Assembly: GCA_022747635.1 (NCBI GenBank)
Contig: JAKTNV010000009.1
Span: forward strand, 64,621,677-64,685,676
DNA length: 64,000 bases
Direction of reading: 5' to 3'
DNA from: Hetaerina americana
Taxonomy: Eukaryota; Arthropoda; Insecta; Odonata; Calopterygidae
The position numbers were made by a program, and so were the translations under genes. Within the stretch, counting starts at the first letter, position 1, and every line of letters begins with the position of its first letter. The notes under the pieces are model-generated. The model did not search any database and had not been told where the DNA came from. It saw only the letters and a program-made list of their open reading frames with translations. Positions 13,701 through 26,994 of the stretch are shown here, one piece after another.

Positions 13701-16199
13701 TTTGTCATTAAGTTCAACAACATCTGCTTTTGTGAGAGAGGAAAACCGTACCACCTTAGTCAGAGGATTAAAAATACCTTTCACTAGATTTCGTTTTCCA
13801 GCGAAAACATGGAGCAGGACAGGTCTTTTACCCTCCCATACCCTTTTCTCGCACTCCTTTTAACCAACCCCTGTTTCAGAATTTTCACGCAAGGCATCCC
13901 TGGGGAAAGCAATTCATTTATTCCGTTAAAAGGTCGCAACAAATCGAGTTCCAGGCCTTTCAGCGCTCCTCTCGATCCCGAGATTAAAGTAGGGAGAAGA
14001 TGAAAGGGATTTTGACGCGAACTGAGAGCGGCAAAAATGGTTCTTACGTCCGATACAATTGAGTGGCAGGACCAGAAAACCAGAATGTTTATCCTGTACG
14101 TTGCTTTTATACAAATTTCACCCAGAATCTCGTGGAAGAGGACGCGTGTGAATGGGCAAGATCTTTAATTTTCCATTCCCTGTTTTGGTTACTGAGAATA
14201 TGTGTAATATATTCGTACAAAAAATCGGATGAAAAACGAAAAACTTCATGATGGACATTCAACTGTGGAGTAAATAGACATGCGTATGAAATTTCACTAA
14301 TCTGGAGGTTTCGGAATGAAGCTTAAAGTCGCTCAATGAACAGATTCATTTCTTTGTCTCACGCCGTGTGAAGAAATGGGCTCGCTGAATCAACTTTATG
14401 GCTAAAAAAGGCCCGTATGGTAGACTCAGAGGAGAAATAATTTTGGAGAAAAATAAACAAATCTTTTAGCAATTCATTTTCATTTCCAGCCCCTAAAGTC
14501 CATTGCGTTCAAACACTACGCCTAAGTACGACACGCATACTTCATAAACTCTCCGTAGCATGATTTAATGGCGCCATACGTCGATGGCCCTGAGATAGCA
14601 CACGACACAGAAATTCCATGGGGGTGAAGATACTCCACTAAAGAAAGGTAACTAGAAGGAGAGCATGACTCAAAACGAATGAGAAAATTCTTTTTTTTTT
14701 AAGTGGGTAACTAAAGAAGGAAACCCTACTGAAATAAGGCAAGCGGAACAGGGGAGATCTAAGACAGCGCACGATTGCGCAATTTATGAGAACGCGTTGG
14801 CATGACAACGTGGTTAACTGTGTTTAGGGAAGGAAAATGCACACGGGGAAGAGAGGGTGGGAGAATGAGAGAGAGGAACAAAGGGAGCCGAACGCACGCA
14901 TGGGCATCCGCTTGCTTCTCGAAAGATTCACTAAAGGGTAAATACACCACCGGCTCAAAGAGAATGTCGCAATGGCAGAACGAGCAGCAAACAAGATTCG
15001 AGTTTATTCCCATATCATAGTATTACTTCATCTTAAAAATGAATCCCTTTCCGGGAGTTCTCAACAGAGCTACAAAAGACACGGCAGACACAAAAAGTTA
15101 CGAAAACGTTTTCCATTCCTTTACTCATGAAGATGGAATAGGTTTCAGATCTGTACATAAGAGAGACGGCGTCGAAGAGAGAAAATAATTGGTGAGTCGC
15201 ATCAGAAATACACGACACGATGGGTGACTGCCAATTTTCCGACAGAAAAAAATTGAGCACAGAAACTTAATAATGAGATCAGACGAAGTAAAAATGAGGT
15301 GCCGCATATTTAACTAAGTAGAATGATTGTTTTGTCTGCAAGGTAGGAAGAAGATAACAATATACAAGAATGAATTAGATACGAGAAAGCTATGGAGGTG
15401 CAATGGCGATATTTGGTAGCTTTGTTTACCGTGAAGGCTGTTATAAATTGTTAACCGAGTATTTTCTCAACCAAGTCCAGCAAAAACCACCACCCTCTGA
15501 TTGGTCCACGCAGAAAAAAATCCAAAATTGTGTCATAAATTAAAGATGTCAGCACAGCTTGGTGTGAACACTTTTACCTGAAGGAATAGCGATCGATCAG
15601 CAAATGAAAATGGATTCTTCGATCGGTAATTAAACTAAGGGACACTTAAAATTCGTCGGCATGCCAATTCAGGTCGAGGACATTCAATTATATACGTACT
15701 AATTCGCATCACATTGGTGTTCACATCATAATATTTCAATCGCGCATCATAACACGGTACGATAAACAGAGGAAGGGAAATTGCAATATTTGATCGATAC
15801 ATCTTCTCATGCTTGTATCGGTAATTTTTCGATAATTAGATTTACGAATTAATGCAAAAGAGGGCATGTTTGGCACCTCAGAATTTCTTTTTCGATTATC
15901 CGCCAAACAAAACGGCCATTTTGCAACTTTTTACATCGTGCGAGTTTATCGTGAGCTTGATCGAAGACATGCTTGGTTGACTCGGTGGAATATTTGCAAA
16001 ATAATTGCCGATAAAAATATGAAATTATTCAACGAAAAGCCAAAAGGTACGCGTTTTCCAAAGCGATGAAATATTTCCAGGTCCTGAAGACGCTCGAGAT
16101 GCATTGATCGCTGCGAACTTGGTAAACATTTATCGTATCGTAAACACAGTCGGTCATGGGAACAGTGGCAAGGAACGTGCTCCCCTCACACCTACTCCA
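10761..16199. other. AT-rich unique sequence, no supported gene
   Basis: I recognise no gene. The stretch 11300-13000 is very AT-rich. About 13700-14120 and 14740-15020 are richer in G+C and open over short distances on both strands. At 14796-14809 the word GTTGGCATGACAAC resembles an imperfect RFX X-box (GTTGCCATGGCAAC), with a purine-rich stretch just downstream (about 14825-14885). That is suggestive of a regulatory patch but not proof. Confidence 0.45.
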
Positions 16200-16484
16200 C
16201 CGCCATCGCACTGAAAAAGAATGAAAGCACACTTGTTGATTGCCCGACGCGATACTTTCCGGTCGTAAAAACCCAACTGCAGCACGTCTGCGCAGCAGAC
16301 GCGAACCCAAAGCGTTTTCGGAACTTGTTAATACAATGCGTCAGCTGCGGGGAGAGTGTGATTGTTCCTTGAAGTCGGCGAGGGCTACATTTTTTTCACC
16401 CACGTGCCCCGTAATGGGAAAACTTTTACGATAGCCGTAGAGAAAATCTTTCCTCCGACACAGACGCTCTCTCAGTTCGTAAAG

Positions 16485-16529
16485 ATGTCAGCTCAGGCCA
16501 AGGCTCAGATTCTGTTCCTTCGTGACGAG
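16485..16529 (+). CDS. candidate first coding exon of an unknown gene (15 codons)
   Basis: The short reading frame MSAQAKAQILFLRDE starts at an ATG with A at -3. It runs straight into GAG followed by GTAAGG at 16530-16535, which matches the consensus splice donor. The preceding 250 bases are richer in G+C than the surroundings, and TCAGTT at 16473-16478 resembles an arthropod initiator, although it lies only a few bases before the ATG. The same frame is open upstream to 16362, so the true 5' border could be elsewhere. I do not recognise the peptide. No matching second exon was found downstream on the + strand; it may lie beyond long introns. Chance occurrence is quite possible. Confidence 0.3.
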
Positions 16530-16535
16530 GTAAGG

Positions 16536-17269
16536 TGTTGTGAATAGCAAAACGTCTTGTTAACATCTTTTTCAAATACCAATTATGCTTCAGGATCTTT
16601 CCGCCCAGTTAAAATAACATATCTTCTAAAGGCTTGCTGTGATCAGGGTCTCATTGAGATGCTAATGAAATTAATGTGATGCTTCAGGCTTAGTGCAGTT
16701 CCATACTTTAATATTACGGCCAGTAAATCTTTAAAATGTGGTGTGATGCAAGAACCAAGAACACTCTAAAGATAAATATTGGGCGAAACATTTAGTGATT
16801 TCAATTAATTTTAAATTAGAATCTACATAGGCAAAGTCATATTTTAAAATGAGATGACTTAAAAATTTAATATTTTGGTTCATATAATATATTTTCATTA
16901 GCGCTTCAGACTAGAAAATTTTCCTCACTAAAAAATCTGTGACTCTATTTCCGTTTTCGGCGAACTTTTATGCAGAACATATCTTAAGTATTCGTCCCAA
17001 TTCTAATATTTAGTGTTTTGAGGTGTGAATAAATTAACTATGGCAGAAAAATTATTTCTTTTAGAATTTGATTATTCTGAATGAGATTTGCGTCTCTATG
17101 AAAACTAAAGCTTAAAAACTCATTTCGCAGAAGTATATGACAGGACATTTGTTAGATTCCATTTAACATCCAAAGAGTTTTGAAAAGTATATTCACAAAA
17201 ATTAATAGGACGATAAAAATAAATAAAAAGCGGAACAATTTCCAACTTTCAAATTCCATAAACATTTCC
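16536..17269. other. AT-rich sequence, no gene seen
   Basis: If the exon candidate at 16485-16529 is real, this would be the start of its first intron. Nothing else is visible. Confidence 0.4.
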
Positions 17270-17526
17270 GTGGTCCCGGTAGTCCAGTGGTAGTTGGACC
17301 ACTGACCGGAGGGCCCAGGTTCGATTCCCTCTCTGGGCACCCTCGGGTCCACCCAAGCTATGTGATTTTTTGGGTACCAGAACATCCTGGGAAACCATGA
17401 CCGACACAAGGAAAGGAACTGGTCCCCCTACCCAGATATGTGAATTTCACACGCCGTCGGGCTTAGTACTGGGTGAACTCTACCATCACCTACCAAACCG
17501 ACCTTCGGGTTCATTACTGTGTTTAT
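17270..17526 (+). mobile_element. SINE family A, copy 2 (near full length)
   Basis: This is the best-preserved plus-strand copy, with a tRNA-like head. The A-box-like region TAGTCCAGTGGTAGTTGG is at about 17280-17297, and the B box CAGGTTCGATTCCCT at about 17316-17330. The body contains GGGTACCAGAACATCCTGGG, then GTGAATTTCACACGCCGTCG, and the 3' end is ACCGACCTTCGGGTTCATT with GTTTAT. A Pol III transcript from the internal promoter would be expected if the copy is active. There is no protein-coding content. Confidence 0.88.
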
Positions 17527-19012
17527 ATTAGACATTTCTAAGACCTCCTTTCCTAAGCATTCTTTTTATTTCTCTCTCAGATGTCCCGTGTAAGATCTAG
17601 GATGCTTTCCCGATCTCTAACAAACATTTATTGCAGACGCTTTATTTGGTTAATTCACAATCCAAATTATGTTTGACCAGAAAAACAAATACTTTCCTTA
17701 AAATGAAGAACCAATAGGGTAGAAAAATGTCCTGGCATTTAAGTTTGATATCTCAAAACGATCGAAATGCATTTCTGAAGGGGACTAATTATGGTAGTTA
17801 TGGCATCAATTGCGAACTTGGTTTCATCCGTAATACTCGCGTTCCTGACATATACATACACTTCGCAAATTGTTTGACGCGCAGAAAAGTTAGTTGGTCC
17901 ATTATACCGCCTCCGGAAGCCAATCATCATACACCAAATCGTTTCTTTCCATAGGATGTTCACCGATTGATTCCTTTCAATCTTTTCTATGCGTATTGAG
18001 CGCAGTGATTACGCACACCGACGCTCTTTGAGATCTGATGGTAAATCAATCACTCCGTCAATGATATCACTGGTTTATCTCCTTGGCGTCAACAAGAAAG
18101 AGTAATTTTCGCAACTGACGCAGGACGTTGGGTGCAATCAATCAATTGGACTTCGAAATCCCGTGCATTCACCCCACGTCAAAGAGCTAATGCACTGCTA
18201 TGCATGGAAAGGAACCAAAAACTTAGAAGGGTGAGGACTAGGGCGCATGACTGAGATATAACCCAGGCAGTTTGCTGCAACTCGAACGACTCTCACAAGG
18301 CTAATTCAAAACATGCGTCGGGACTGCGCTTGCAGTGGACTCTGCATTTGTGGCTGTAAACGTTCCAGCTGGCAGTGAATAGCTCAGCGGCTGAAATCCG
18401 AAATAACTACTAGGGACAATGATTTTTTTCATTCCGAGGTGTCGCATGATATAACCTTTCCACCAACATAAATAACCTGTAATGTTCTCCTTTATCCCAC
18501 ACATTCACAGCTTTTTGAACTGCCTTAAGCAATCGTAAATCACCTCCTCACTTCACCATAAGAATTTCAGTTTACTTTCGGCTGCAGAGGTATATCTCCA
18601 CTCCAGGCAAACACAACTTTCGTTCTTGAGTATGGCCACTAATTTCTCCTGACTTGATAGCACTCTGTGCTAATATGCAAATGTACATATTTACGAGATA
18701 ATTTAGTTTTAATGGGATTCATGAACTAATGGCTACCTATGTCTCAATTGCAATTCAAAGGCGCCCTTTCGCCCATTATTTTTATTGGAGGTAATATTAC
18801 CGTAATCCCTACTCAGATTTATTTTATCTATGGCACTGAAAATGGCTTCAAAGCAGAGCACCATTTGGTAAATTGAACGTGTCGCAGTTCAAACAATTTC
18901 TACATTATGTGTAATTATTAATTGCATTTTAAATTATCACCCACGTTGAGACTATCTACCTCAAATACCATGTCGTTCCATTGTAAACGTGATCTCAGAT
19001 TTTTTTACCGAG
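17527..19012. other. unique sequence, no gene seen
   Basis: Short open frames on both strands around 17730-17960 mirror each other and have no recognisable motifs. Confidence 0.45.
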
Positions 19013-19235
19013 TCCCAAAAGATGAAAAAGTAGCGGCAGCCTAATGAGTTAGATTGTTCGGATACGGAGTGACGGTAGAAATCTCTGATGACGCCTTGGG
19101 ATAACTTGGTCAGAAATGATCTAAATGAAGTGATTTTCAGATTACCTTTCTCTTATGGGAAACCAAACGATGGCTCAAGGAAAGGAAATGTCCAGATGTG
19201 TGAATTTCAAACGCATTAGTGCTATGTAATTATAA
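19013..19235 (+). mobile_element. SINE family A, strongly decayed copy
   Basis: From about 19130 the sequence can be aligned with the family A body: AAGTGATTTTCAG, GGGAAACCA, AAGGAAAGGAA, CCAGATGTGTGAATTTCA and then an ACGC remnant, in the right order and spacing. The head and 3' end are not recognisable. It is an older insertion than the other copies. Confidence 0.6.
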
Positions 19236-22200
19236 ATAAATGAAGCTTTCAAATTAATTACTGCAGTGATGACAATATGAAATAAAACAAGATTTTCTGT
19301 TTTTCAGTAATGTAAGACTTATTTTTCCTCAATCCTATTTGTTTCAATATACGAGTATGCAATGCAAATTTACACTTCAATTCAACAACAGATGCCTTAT
19401 TTCGTCGATGCTTCAGTTCAAATACAAGAGAATCAATACGATACAGAATTCACCAAAGTAATAAAACAATCTGCTTTTCTAAGGAAAACGATTTTTTAAA
19501 GTTATTTCCACAGGCGACACTTTGGTTACATATTTTTCATCAAACAAGATCCACTGTCGGATTTAAAATATTTAAAAAGCTATAAATATCCTGAGTTTTT
19601 TCAAGTGACAAGAGTTAGCCCCTGATATAAGAACGTTATTTTGTAAGACTATGGAAACTGTTGCACAAAATCCCCAAAGAAACGAATACCATGGATAATT
19701 TACTACAGTGATTACAGTAGAAAGATTTCTGCCATTATTTCCAAATCAGATCATCATAAAAATACAGAGCGTCATTGAAAGTCACCATATAAGATCGACT
19801 TTCCTTTCACGTGCATTAATGTAAGCTCGGATGGGGGGACTTTATAACAGTAAAAGCTATTAATGGGGCATTCAAGATTTGGCCTCATTGTGTGAGGAAC
19901 GTTAATGGAGATGGGTGCGGGAGTTGCTGATGACCCATATTGGAGTCAAATGGTCCTTGCATTACTTAAGCCAATAGAATACCGATGGCTGACGATTAAA
20001 GTGAAACTGGCTTAAATTTATGGGCCCATTCCGCTTTGATTGAGTGACTTGCGTTGGGTTTCGAGATTAGGCAAAGCAGAGTAAATTGCGGATCCCCTTC
20101 CAATAAATAATGATAATCCATTTTAATTCTATTGGTATCGTTTCTTGCTACTAATTGGCTAACTTGAATAACTTGTCCTGATGACAAATCTTTCGTAATA
20201 TAATCCATAAAAATTAATAAAAATTAACATGAACTTTTTAAATGTTAATTCAATCTGCTCACATTTTGAACGGTATAATTCATTTTATATGTAGAAACTT
20301 AGCATTTTGTTGGTCACGAAGGATCATCAAAATTGACGTAAGATGGTGGAACTTTCATATTTCACTTCACGTACCTTTTCTTGATGAATAACGCTATACA
20401 GAGTGATTTTCGCAAGTCCAGTGGGGAAAACCATAAAATAATTTTAGACTAAATTCTACCTTTAAATCAAACACTTTCTTTCCTACCCAGTTCAAGAATA
20501 TATCATTTACCTTCAATGTTTACCATCGTAGCACTCGAAAAACAATTCCCGAGCAACTTCTCATGCTGTGAAGGTTTTTTAAATAAAGAAAAGATTAGTA
20601 TTAAACATCAACCATATACATTAAAATTTCTGTTATCATCAACCGATAGGACTCAAACATGCAGAGAGAATGAAAGCAGATAAATTCCCAGATAATGAAA
20701 GCAAAATAAATCACTGAATATTATTTACAGAAATTCCAAACACTTGAAATTCATTCCAGACATTAATTTTATGATATTTTAAAACAATGCGAATTTGCAT
20801 GCAAGTCCATAAAAGCGTTACGATTAGTATTCTGTTCAGTCAGTTGGCAGAAATTGAGACCCGCTGACCGCCTCTTAAGCATTCCACTAAAGGAATGATT
20901 ATCTTCGTGTTTAGAGTAACTTATGTTAATATTTTGAATTTTCCTGTTTAAATTATTGTGAATATGGAAATAGAATAGCTAAACAGTTACATAGCATAAG
21001 AGTAGCCAGAGCAGAGGCCCATCAAAAGGGTAATGCCCTTGGAGATGATGACATGCATGAACGGAGATCTAGCACACATTACAGTGACCTGGTGATTAGC
21101 AAAGTAAAAACAGATGCAATTAATTAACAGTTAATGCATTCAGTGTGAAATGCAAGTAACCATAATGACAAGAAATATAAAAAGATAGGTTTTCCCCTTC
21201 AAGGATCACCTCCGCCACTGTGAAACATTCTAGAAAAGGTCAGGCACGACGTATGTCCGCAATAACGGCATTTTATAAGGAGATAGTATATCTATACTCG
21301 TATTTGAGAGTTAAGCCAAAAGATGTGACTATTCAGATGGATAAAAGGACATATTGGTTAATTGTCGCATAAGGAAATGTTACTAATTAAATGAATAATT
21401 GAGAACGAGGGACGAAACTAGAAGAAATATTTCAAGAACCACAGACCTGCTCTGGACAACTGAAAGACATGCCACACGCCAAATTTATGCATAAATTTAC
21501 TCTTCCAAAGTACTCATCTAATTGGTCCAGCATTTAAAACTAATTTAAAACGCCTAATTAAGTGGTCATCGGAGACGATGCAATCGGTCTTTGGGAATCC
21601 GAACACAAGCGTTATAATAAACGTCCGAAATCTATATGAAATGTTTTCCCCTTCAATGGCCTTTGAATGGTAACTTTCACCAAGGTGAACCATAATTAAC
21701 ACGGTAATTAACGATCGATAGTATTTGACCACCAACCATATACGGAGAGTATTCGTCTCTCAACCAGGACTTAGAGAAAATAAGTGGAAGGAGATAGGTG
21801 CGTGTGTACATGTATGTGTGTGAGTGTGAGAGAGAGAGAGGAATGCTCTTGAATCGCATAACTGGAGACGTGGGGGACTACTCACTGGCTCTCAGTCCCT
21901 CTTGACTGAACTTTTCTCATCAAACAAAGTTTTAATTAAAATGTAACAGGCGTCAGGAAGCATGCGATTGCAGTCGGGTGCTGTCGGGCAACCACATTTC
22001 CCGTGGGTGGGAGCTTATCTCGTCAGGCGCTTTAACACTACCAAATAGCGAAGCTCTTTTTAAATGACAGCCCGGTTAGAAAAAAAAAGGAGAAAATCAA
22101 TGCGATGACGTTCATTGACATCAATGTTGGTGGTAGAGATGTAATCATTACAAAAGTTGTCGGATGACGCTTGTTCCACGAGTCATCTCATTTCAATAAA

Positions 22201-23640
22201 TGATATCGTTGTGTTCAATTTGGTGGGAGAATGCTGAGTAAGAATAGTAGTTTTAACTTTAAGATAAATTGACAGTGTCACCCACGATCAAGAGTATTCA
22301 TTATTCTTATCGAGTGATGTGAAAAATTTCTGCGAGTATAAGTTCAGGGAGCAATAATAATTCCTATAAATCAAGTTTCCCGCTTATCGCACGATTACGT
22401 AAACGACACGTATTGTCGTATAAATTCTTTTCATCACCTCATTATTGTACAACATTGTGAAACAATTATAAACAATAACCTGACGGCCATTTTGAGCGAG
22501 TGTGATTCTACATTCTGATTACAGTAACATGAGTGGTGTACTCATGAAATTGAAAGTAACCCTCCTGGTACAGTCATAGCGTTTCCAATTCTTGAAATGA
22601 TAATCATTAAAGAGAAAGAGTCAGATGTTACATATGCATAAACTAGACCATATCCACGAGAAACATGATTCTAGATACATCAATCAAATATTTAATTAAT
22701 AATATTTTTCAAATTCAACGCTACCGTAGAGTAAAATACGACTTTTTAAGAACTTTTCTTAAAAATAAACATTCGTCCATATGTGTGCGATGCACTACTA
22801 CGGTCAACGAGTTCACAAAAATAATAGATCTAATTGCGGACATGAATTCTACAATAGTACTTTGGTTTTGAGAAGACCGTATTCACTAAGAAGAACAAGC
22901 TCTGCGTATTCACTTATTAAGAGAATCGGAGTTTGCCACCAGAGTTTAATACGCAATAACCTCAAAATGGCTCAAATCCGCATTCGCAGGCAGACACAGT
23001 AATCCATCCAAATCACGGAATAATAAAGGCAACCAATGCATATTGCGAACGCCGGTATAAGGGATTTCGAGGCCTCTTCCAATATCCTTTCAGGGTCCGT
23101 GCATCATCCGAGTGACGCCAGAGACGGGCTGCAGACCCGTCAAACGTATTCGTCCCCCACCGTCCTTGCCAATGAATGTCATTTTGTTTTGAAATTTCAA
23201 CTTTTTAACTCACTGATGAGATTTAGAGAGAGAAAACAGCTTTTATTGAACGAAAAGGAATGCGATGCTTCGGTATTATTACTTTTTTGATCCATCCGTT
23301 GTTCAGGGAATGAATGACTTTTTAAAAATCTAGAATAGAAAATAATACGAAATATCCAAGATTTTCTCCTGTTGGGAATTTATTATAATACCTTTTTGTC
23401 ACAAATCTGTGCGTCAGTGTGCGGCTATTTTTACCTTCTGCCGTCAAGTGTAAAGTAACATTTTTCCTTAAAATATTGATTTTTTTTGTACTCTTCATTT
23501 GAATATTGTACCAATGGAATTTTAATTGTCATGGACTGATCCTAATAGCGTGTGGGTCCAAGCGTCTTAAAATGTATTTCAGAAACATTTGGAAAATAAA
23601 GAGGTAGTAACACTTAGCAAGTAATTTTTTTTACATACGA
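19236..23640. other. AT-rich unique sequence, no supported gene
   Basis: No gene is recognised. A short (GT)/(GA) simple repeat lies at about 21800-21840. The patch 23040-23180 is GC-richer and open on the + strand, but no splice sites frame it convincingly. Confidence 0.45.
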
Positions 23641-23756
23641 GTGTCACTGATATGTATGTTTTACTCGTATGTCAATTAAGGATGACATGAAGGATCAAAT
23701 GTCAAATAGGTATGTCAAATGACATGAAGGATCTCAGGTTTTCCCGGCGTATGGTA

Positions 23757-23916
23757 TTCAAGAAGTTCTCTCGGGTTTCCCACCGGGTCAGGTTGCAGTA
23801 CACCGAGTACACCGCATAAAGGGTCACTTCACCCTGAAGACGATGGCAGAGTCAGCCTTCGAAACGTTGGTGTACTGCAACCTGACCCGGTGGAAAATCC
23901 GAGAGAACTTCTTGAA
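23757..23916. repeat. foldback element with near-perfect 48-bp arms and hammerhead-like core
   Basis: The left arm (23757-23804) and right arm (23869-23916) are inverted copies matching at 46 of 48 positions, starting TTCAAGAAGTTCTCTCGG. Between them lies CTGAAGA (23834-23840), then a short imperfect stem, then GAAAC (23861-23865). This is the order of the conserved hammerhead-ribozyme core (CUGANGA, stem II, GAAA), but with one extra base after the first box. It interrupts sequence with repeats of ACATGAAGGATC. A second member of the family, sharing TCTCGGGT and CCACCGGGTCAGG, is at 58418-58505. The element class is not assigned. Confidence 0.75.
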
Positions 23917-24690
23917 ATGAAATGACATGATTGACAGAATAACTTCAAAATATTCACTTAAGCAATTAATGTCGATTGACAATATAGTATATTACTTCTT
24001 AACATTTGTGCATCCCAAACAATAACAGAGGAAGATATTTTCCATTCCTCAGATTATCCTTGGCGGTTATTCAATACGAAGGTATACGTGGTTACATTCT
24101 AAATTGCCGTAGCAAAGGAATAGAGTGAATATTTCACTAATGGAACGAAGGATTTAAAACTTCAAGCCATAAATATAATATATAGAATATTTGGGATCCC
24201 AATGCAAAGGCAAAAATTGTCAATCACTACTCTTAACTTCAAGTGGAAGAACGGTGAGGGGGTTACTCCGATTAGAACTACACATAACCCAAAGGGCAGC
24301 ATATTTAATAGAATAATCAATGAGAAAACTAATTACTGACCTCTTGTTTCGCACTTTATCATCGCTTAAATCCATAATATATTATGTCAACAACATAGAC
24401 ACATCTGTTTGAGCGAAATTGGGTGACAAATTTATTAATTCATAATCACAGATGATCATCAGACATGTGAGGTCTTACGTAACCATCTCTTTGTCTTAAG
24501 AAAAGCAATCTTTGTTATCAGCGATTTCCTCTCACAAACCCCAACTTGATCCACCAACCACTTGTAGAAAATGAGTATTTGCTCGAGAACGATGGGCCGA
24601 ATCCAGTTATAAATAAACATTGACGGAAACACCAGTAATTGCCCAGAAATCTTTAACCTCCCTTTCCTTAATGTTCACTTTCAAGGCGAC
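23917..24690. other. AT-rich unique sequence
   Basis: Nothing recognised. Confidence 0.45.
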
Positions 24691-25400
24691 TGCGGTATCA
24701 GAAGCTGGAACTCGAGCGATTATTCGGGACATGGCAAGGATGAAGCAATATTGAATGAAGGCGTAGAGCCAGGGGGGTCGACACATGAGGAGGGGTACGG
24801 GGAAGAAAGGCGAAGGGGTCAGGGATAAGGAGGGGATGATTTGAAAGCGTCGAGGGAAGGGAGAGAGAGGGAGGGAGGGCGAAGGTGAGCATGGGGAGGG
24901 GGGGCGTAGTAGTCGGCCAGTGTCGATATGCCGCTGCCCAATTTCCGCCTAATTAATTCAATGACCCTCGGGGGATTATTTGGCTCAAAAGAGGATCTAG
25001 GCCCTAACGTGTAGCCCACGAGTGTATCTAAATGTACTCGAGCAGGTGAAGAGGGCGAGGGTCGAGTGGATGAGGGCAGCTGCGGGATTTTGTAAACGTG
25101 GATGAGGAAGAAGTAAAAGTTGTGTAGAATAGAGGCAATGGAATGGATGAATGAGTTCCCTGGCCAACGAAACCCGTGGAGTGAATGGAAAAGACGGGAA
25201 AACACACGTGCGCATTTGGAGATATGAAACGCCATTGAAAACAACCGAACTGGATCCATAAAGGAAATCAACATTGGCTCTAATGGTCACCAATGTTGGA
25301 AAATGAGTCATAAGTTCAATATGTTTCCCCAAAGTCATTTGGAGTAGATTAGAACCCTCGGGGGCCAAACTATTCATCACTGTTTCATCCTCGCCGCCTC
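24691..25400. other. GC-richer block with strong purine bias on the + strand
   Basis: About 24730-24910 is dominated by GGA/GAG/GGGA words on the + strand, and a weaker bias continues to about 25230. The complementary strand is therefore open in two frames and proline/serine-rich, so the long open stretches (about 24819-25274 and 24997-25380, minus) are best explained by composition. It could be a GA-rich regulatory region; no gene is supported. Confidence 0.45.
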
Positions 25401-26990
25401 AAGATAACGAGCGAGCGCAAGCAATCCGGATTGAGTTGAACTAATATGAACACAAATAAACGATAGGCACGTGATTAGACTAGTTATTTCTAAATGCCCG
25501 ATTAATCTTTATTTTAGAACCATTAACTGCGCTTCCATCGATTCCTACACACATTTTATTTCTGCTCGCATATTTATTTTTATCGAAATTCATCCACAAG
25601 GTAAAAGTAAGAAATGTAACGCTATGTCGCCAGACCTAGTTTGAATATGATTTTGACGATGCCACTTGCAAGAGAACGCTAAAGTTATAAATTTAAATAA
25701 AAACATTATATACGTTCTAAATATATTTTAACGAAAGCTCTTAATTACTCGGCAAAATGTTGCATGCCTTAAGATGCTGTGTTCCTTCTGAGAAACAACC
25801 GCTATAGTGATCGACTCAATTACGGTTCTTTAAGGTGAGGCTACCCTAATAAGCTTACCTAATACGAATCCCGAACGGCAGATGCATTTTAAGCTTCATT
25901 ATAGAGAGCTAATTCCTCTCCCTCCTGATAAAACATATTGAATGAATATATATAGCCTAAAGCAACAAAAGTTTTATAGACACCTGCTAATAGGCGCTTA
26001 ATACGCAAAATTAAACACTGAAGCCTATATTATTGATTTCGTCCTAGAAAAAGCAGAAAACGAATAAACGGAGATTCTTACTTAGTAAATTGGATGATGT
26101 GGTAATCATATTTTTGAGGTATTACGCGCTTTGAGAGGCAAAAACTATCGAAAACGGAAGTTGACCTTGTCGAGGTTGTTATACTAGATAAATAAAAAAG
26201 AATCGACCAAATAATGATGCAGTACGAGGGACGTTGATATGGGGGAAACACCTTAAAGATTCCTCGATCATGTCAAACGCGAGGAGACTGGCTTTAAAGA
26301 GGGCATCCAAGATGGGAGGAATCTTGACTAAGGTTGGCTTCGCAACTTTACACATCATGGGGGCTAGTTTCTTCTCTCTCTGATAATAATTGCTGATTGC
26401 CACCGACCACTAAAAATCGAGTAATAAAGAGCATAGATTATAATTTTAGAAACTCAGGTTACCTTTAACCGATTCTTATATCGTATTTTCCATTTAAGAA
26501 TCGTGAAATAATGTCTGTTGTTCGGGGTCAGTCAGTTACATATGATACTTATGTCGTTCAAAATTTATTGATTATAAAAACAAGAATACAATTAAAAAAC
26601 CAGATTCATTCGCATCTATTACTATTCATAGTAACTACTTGTATTGATACACTTATTCAAAATATGTTTTATTTAGCATTCAATTTATTTATATTTACCT
26701 ATTTATTTTTCATGCAAAATGATATATTTTCCATTTTAATCGTTACAGTACCTACCCGAAGGGTGGATTGGTTATGTTGACCGCTGAAGACGTCTGTCTC
26801 ATTAAAAAATGCAAACATTCTTATATATGGGATTAAGAAGAGTTAAAAAAAACATACAAACCATTCATACGGAAAAAGTGATTCCACAGTAAACTACGTG
26901 ATTGAGATGATATCTTTAGCTACCAATTCCAGAGGATATACACGTAACATAACTGATGCGAAAAGAGTAGGAAATAATAAAGGTAGGGGC
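25401..26990. other. AT-rich unique sequence, no supported gene
   Basis: A 74-residue minus-strand open frame (26179-26403, MAISNYYQREKKLAPMM...) looks more protein-like than most, but I cannot match it to any family and it has no splice context. Confidence 0.4.
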
Positions 26991-26994
26991 ATGG

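Noticed and set aside
24819..25380. Long minus-strand frames rich in serine and proline.
   Set aside because: Explained by the purine-rich + strand, which lacks stop codons on its complement.
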